DNA of 30,749 nucleotides. It comes from Darksidea phi (taxonomy: Eukaryota > Ascomycota > Dothideomycetes > Pleosporales > Lentitheciaceae). The stretch is from NCBI GenBank assembly GCA_030770425.1, contig JASJFT010000346.1, positions 1 to 30,749 of the forward strand, written 5' to 3'. Below are positions 28,465 through 30,749 of this stretch, piece by piece (positions within the stretch are counted from its first letter, which is position 1; each line of letters starts with the position of its first letter). The notes beneath the pieces are model-generated. The model worked only from the letters and a program-made list of their open reading frames with translations, was not told the origin of the DNA and made no database searches. Made by a program: the position numbers and the translations under genes.

Positions 28465-29619
28465 ATGGCTTCTCAAGCGCCTATCAAGCTTGCGATTCTT
28501 GACGACTACCATAACATAGCGGCGCAACACTTCTCCGATATCGACCCTAACAAATTGTCTCTAACGACGTTTAACGACACGCTCCCCGCCTATACGCACC
28601 CCAAGACCAGCGATGCGGAACGTAAAGCCCTTGTCGACCGCCTCAAGCCCTTCTCGGTGCTTTCTACGATGCGCGAGCGGACGCCTTTTCCAGGCGAGCT
28701 ACTACGCCAGCTACCGAACCTGAAGCTCATACTTGCGACTGGGACACAGTTTGAGACATTCGATCTGAACACGGCCAAGGAGCTAGGCATCCGGGTGGTG
28801 GCGGCGCCAGGTAAAGGTAGAACAGATGGGAAAGGAAGCGGACCGTCGGCGCGCTCGAAGATTGATATCAAGAAGGGAGGTGGGCATCCTACGACGCAGC
28901 ATGCATGGGCACTTATACTCGCTTTGGCACGGAACGTAGCCGCCGATGATGCAGTACTGAAGGGCAAAGGAGTCGCTCCTGGTTGGCAGACAGAGCTTGC
29001 AATTGGTATGCAGGGAAAGACACTGGGACTCGTGGGCTTTGGTAGGATAGGTGCGTTGGTTGCAAGAGTAGGGTTGTTAGCTTGGGGTATGAAGATTGTG
29101 TGTTGGAGCGCGAATCTGACGCAGGACAAGGCGAATCAGTTGGCTCAAGATGTAGGACTGCCGGTCAATGGCGGAGGCATTGCGGGCAAAGATGAGAAGA
29201 CATTTAAAGTCGTCAGCAAAGAAGAGATCTTCAAGACGTCAGATGTCATAAGCCTACATTACGTGTTAAGCGCACGTTCAAAAGGGATTGTCGGGGCACA
29301 AGAGCTGGAGTGGATGAAACCCTCAGGTCTTCTCGTCAATACCTCCAGAGGCCCTCTCGTTGATGATGGTGCGCTACTGGATACGCTTCGACAAGGCCGC
29401 ATAGGCGGTGCTGCGCTAGATGTGTTCGACATTGAACCTTTGCCCGCGGACAGCCCTTGGCGATCTGAAAACTGGGACGAGCCGGGGAAGAGTAGGGTGC
29501 TTCTTACACCGCACATGGGCTATGTCGAGGAGCATACGCTGCAGACTTGGTACGAAGAGTCGGCGGAGAATTTGGAGAGGTATGTCGAGGGGAGGGAGCT
29601 TTTGCATTCAATTACATGA
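28465..29619 (+). CDS. D-isomer-specific 2-hydroxyacid dehydrogenase
   Basis: One exon; 384 residues from ATG 28465 (context CGCACAATGGCT). An in-frame ATG at 28390 would add 25 residues (MSQRLLQLSRTLAPHLNPCQ...), rich in Arg, Leu and Ser without acids, which could be a mitochondrial presequence, so both starts may be used. The enzyme family reduces 2-keto acids to D-2-hydroxy acids with NAD(P)H. The nucleotide-binding loop is GLVGFGRIGALVARVG; the catalytic set is Arg in LLVNTSRGPLVDDGA, Glu in FDIEPLPADSPW and His in LLTPHMGYVEEHT. A Gly/Lys-rich insert (GKGRTDGKGSGPSARSKID) replaces the usual short loop before HPTTQHAWALILALARNV; it begins with a GTAAAG that could be misread as a donor, but no good acceptor follows. 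The substrate is unknown. Confidence 0.9.
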   Translation: MASQAPIKLAILDDYHNIAAQHFSDIDPNKLSLTTFNDTLPAYTHPKTSDAERKALVDRLKPFSVLSTMRERTPFPGELLRQLPNLKLILATGTQFETFDLNTAKELGIRVVAAPGKGRTDGKGSGPSARSKIDIKKGGGHPTTQHAWALILALARNVAADDAVLKGKGVAPGWQTELAIGMQGKTLGLVGFGRIGALVARVGLLAWGMKIVCWSANLTQDKANQLAQDVGLPVNGGGIAGKDEKTFKVVSKEEIFKTSDVISLHYVLSARSKGIVGAQELEWMKPSGLLVNTSRGPLVDDGALLDTLRQGRIGGAALDVFDIEPLPADSPWRSENWDEPGKSRVLLTPHMGYVEEHTLQTWYEESAENLERYVEGRELLHSIT

Positions 29620-30070
29620 TTCCACTCTACGCCACCATGGCTTTTTCTCTCGTTCCACAATTAGAGATACAGCATTTTTCCTAGTCACTGGCAGGCTGGG
29701 GAGAGCCGGTGCTGGCTGGTCAATCCGGCGGCCAGCCTTGTCGGATGCATAATACGTAAAACACGTCAAGAACCATATACCTGGTGGGTGGGGTTTACCG
29801 CGAGAGACGAGCCCTACCGGCTAAAGTGGGACGCTGGCGTTTCGACTCGGTCAAAGAGGCTAGCACAGGTGTCGTTACACCTGCCTGGTCGTCGAAGAGC
29901 TGAGTAATGCTCACAATCTGCCGTCCCATGAACGCTAAAACCGGCCCCCACCACACGAGACTGCAACTGCATCCTGCATCCTCCGCCTGTCCCCAAGGGT
30001 CACATATCATGTCCCCCTCTCGCTCACGAGTGTCACCATCGCCTTAGTCGCTAACACTCTTGCTCCTCTC
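29620..30070. other. Intergenic region
   Basis: About 450 bases between the dehydrogenase stop and the HeLo-like gene start. No coding or RNA feature was recognised. Confidence 0.5.
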
Positions 30071-30629
30071 ATGGATCCGCTCTCTGCGGTTGGGCTGGCG
30101 TCTAGCGTAGCCCAGCTTGCTGATGCGTCATTTAAGATCATTAAAGTTCTCGACACCATCAGAGAGGGAGGCAAAGAGCGCCGAAAACTATGCGACGAAA
30201 TCACGCTGCTATGGATGACGCTACGCAACCTGGAAACACAATTCGCGCCTCTGTCTGCCGAACAGAATGGGGCCTGGATGAAGCCCATTGATTCGCTCGC
30301 TGACCCGAATGGAGTGTTCGACCAGCTAGTCCATGTACGTGCCACTTATGGCTGCGGCTTCATTGACTGAGATTGCAAATGATGTGCAGAGGCCGTTACC
30401 GTCAGCCCAAAGCTTCTCAGGGATTTCCGAGTCCCAAGCGGGCTTGGTCCAGGACGTGAAGAGAGATGCTTTTTTTTTGGCGTTTCCCAGTCGTCGAGCC
30501 TTGCTCCACGCGTTCTCGGGGCCCGGCAAACCCGCTATCTCTTCATCGGACTTCTGGAAGAGTTTCTTCCAGGGCTCCTTGCAACCGGGAAATAAACGCT
30601 CGACGATATATCGTAGCATTATGTATTGA
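30071..30629 (+). CDS. HeLo-like N-terminal domain protein, short or truncated
   Basis: Exon 1 (30071-30334) encodes 88 residues beginning MDPLSAVGLASSVAQLADAS, then KIIKVLDTIREGGKERRKL and LWMTLRNLETQFAPL. This is the start typical of fungal HeLo-like/NLR N-terminal domains, helical modules that in known cases trigger membrane damage and heterokaryon-type cell death. An intron with GTACGT and GTGCAG (30335-30389, 55 bp) leads to a frame that stays open to TGA at 30627-30629, giving about 167 residues. Exon 2 does not show the usual second half of the domain, and no NACHT, ankyrin or WD repeats follow before the window ends. It may be a decayed or truncated copy, or the splice choice may be wrong. 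A competing reverse frame (30326-30619) covers the same DNA. Confidence 0.55.
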
Positions 30630-30640
30630 CCGTTACAGTA

Positions 30641-30740
30641 GTGAGGAAGCTGGCTGAGGATAAGAGATGGATGTGAGGAAGCTGGCTGAGGATAAGAGAT
30701 GGATGTGAGGAAGCTGGCTGAGGATAAGAGATGGATGTGA
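30641..30740. repeat. 32-bp direct tandem repeat at the right edge
   Basis: Three identical copies of a 32-base unit (GTGAGGAAGCTGGCTGAGGA followed by TAAGAGATGGAT) start at 30641, 30673 and 30705, with the first bases of a fourth at 30737. The sequence ends nine bases later, so the true copy number is unknown and the repeat may be what ended the assembly. Confidence 0.92.
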
Positions 30741-30749
30741 GTGGGATGC

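Noticed and set aside
28804..28900. Possible intron in the dehydrogenase at GTAAAG (Gly/Lys-rich insert)
   Set aside because: No good branch site or acceptor keeps the frame, and the uninterrupted frame leads straight into the conserved TTQHAWALILALAR block.
1..30749. tRNA, rRNA, CRISPR array or transposase genes
   Set aside because: No tRNA B-box in a foldable context, no rRNA blocks, no spaced repeats, and no transposase or reverse-transcriptase motifs were seen by eye; a covariance-model scan would be decisive for small RNAs.

Overview
The window looks like nuclear DNA of a filamentous ascomycete (Pezizomycotina, probably Dothideomycetes). Genes are close together and on both strands. Nearly all introns are 45-55 bp with GTANGT-type donors and CTAAC-like branch points. 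The gene families (FACT subunit Spt16, Rch1/SLC10A7-type transporter, fungal GT31-like enzyme with a PAN tail, HeLo-like domain, DUF3425 bZIP tail) are typical of moulds. The species call is inference. The window opens in a poly-C run and closes in a short tandem repeat, so it may be a whole small contig.

Left part, 1-9.9 kb: gene-poor accessory DNA. It holds a 54-bp tandem repeat, an RRM RNA-binding protein (887-1940), about 2.9 kb with only doubtful coding traces, then a reverse-strand relic at 4818-6895. In this relic a damaged AtuA-like (DUF1446) enzyme gene runs, without a frame break, into the C-terminal DUF3425 half of a bZIP-type transcription factor. Next to it is an intact three-exon gene for a double-domain ABM (antibiotic biosynthesis monooxygenase-like) protein (7486-8259). 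Together these look like the remains of a small metabolic locus that is being lost.

Middle, 10-16.7 kb: a Golgi-type GT31-like glycosyltransferase with a PAN/Apple-like tail, a small secreted protein, a 5-formyl-THF cyclo-ligase family protein, a three-exon SLC10/Rch1-like membrane transporter, and on the opposite strand a tiny three-exon gene (16326-16621) for a 65-residue secreted protein with eight cysteines, an effector-like product found only by splicing the gene by eye.

Right part, 18.6-30.7 kb: core and secretory genes. SPT16 (five exons, 1028 aa) faces away from a divergent mitochondrial-carrier gene across 336 bp. Then come two same-strand genes for Ser/Thr-rich secretory proteins (802 and 340 aa), a D-2-hydroxyacid dehydrogenase, and at the right edge the start of a HeLo-like (fungal NLR/cell-death type) gene that quickly loses resemblance to its family and stops before a 32-bp tandem repeat.

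The strongest leads are the AtuA/bZIP chimera with its dateable lesions, the eight-cysteine secreted peptide, and the HeLo-like fragment. No tRNA, rRNA, CRISPR array, transposase or telomere repeat was seen.
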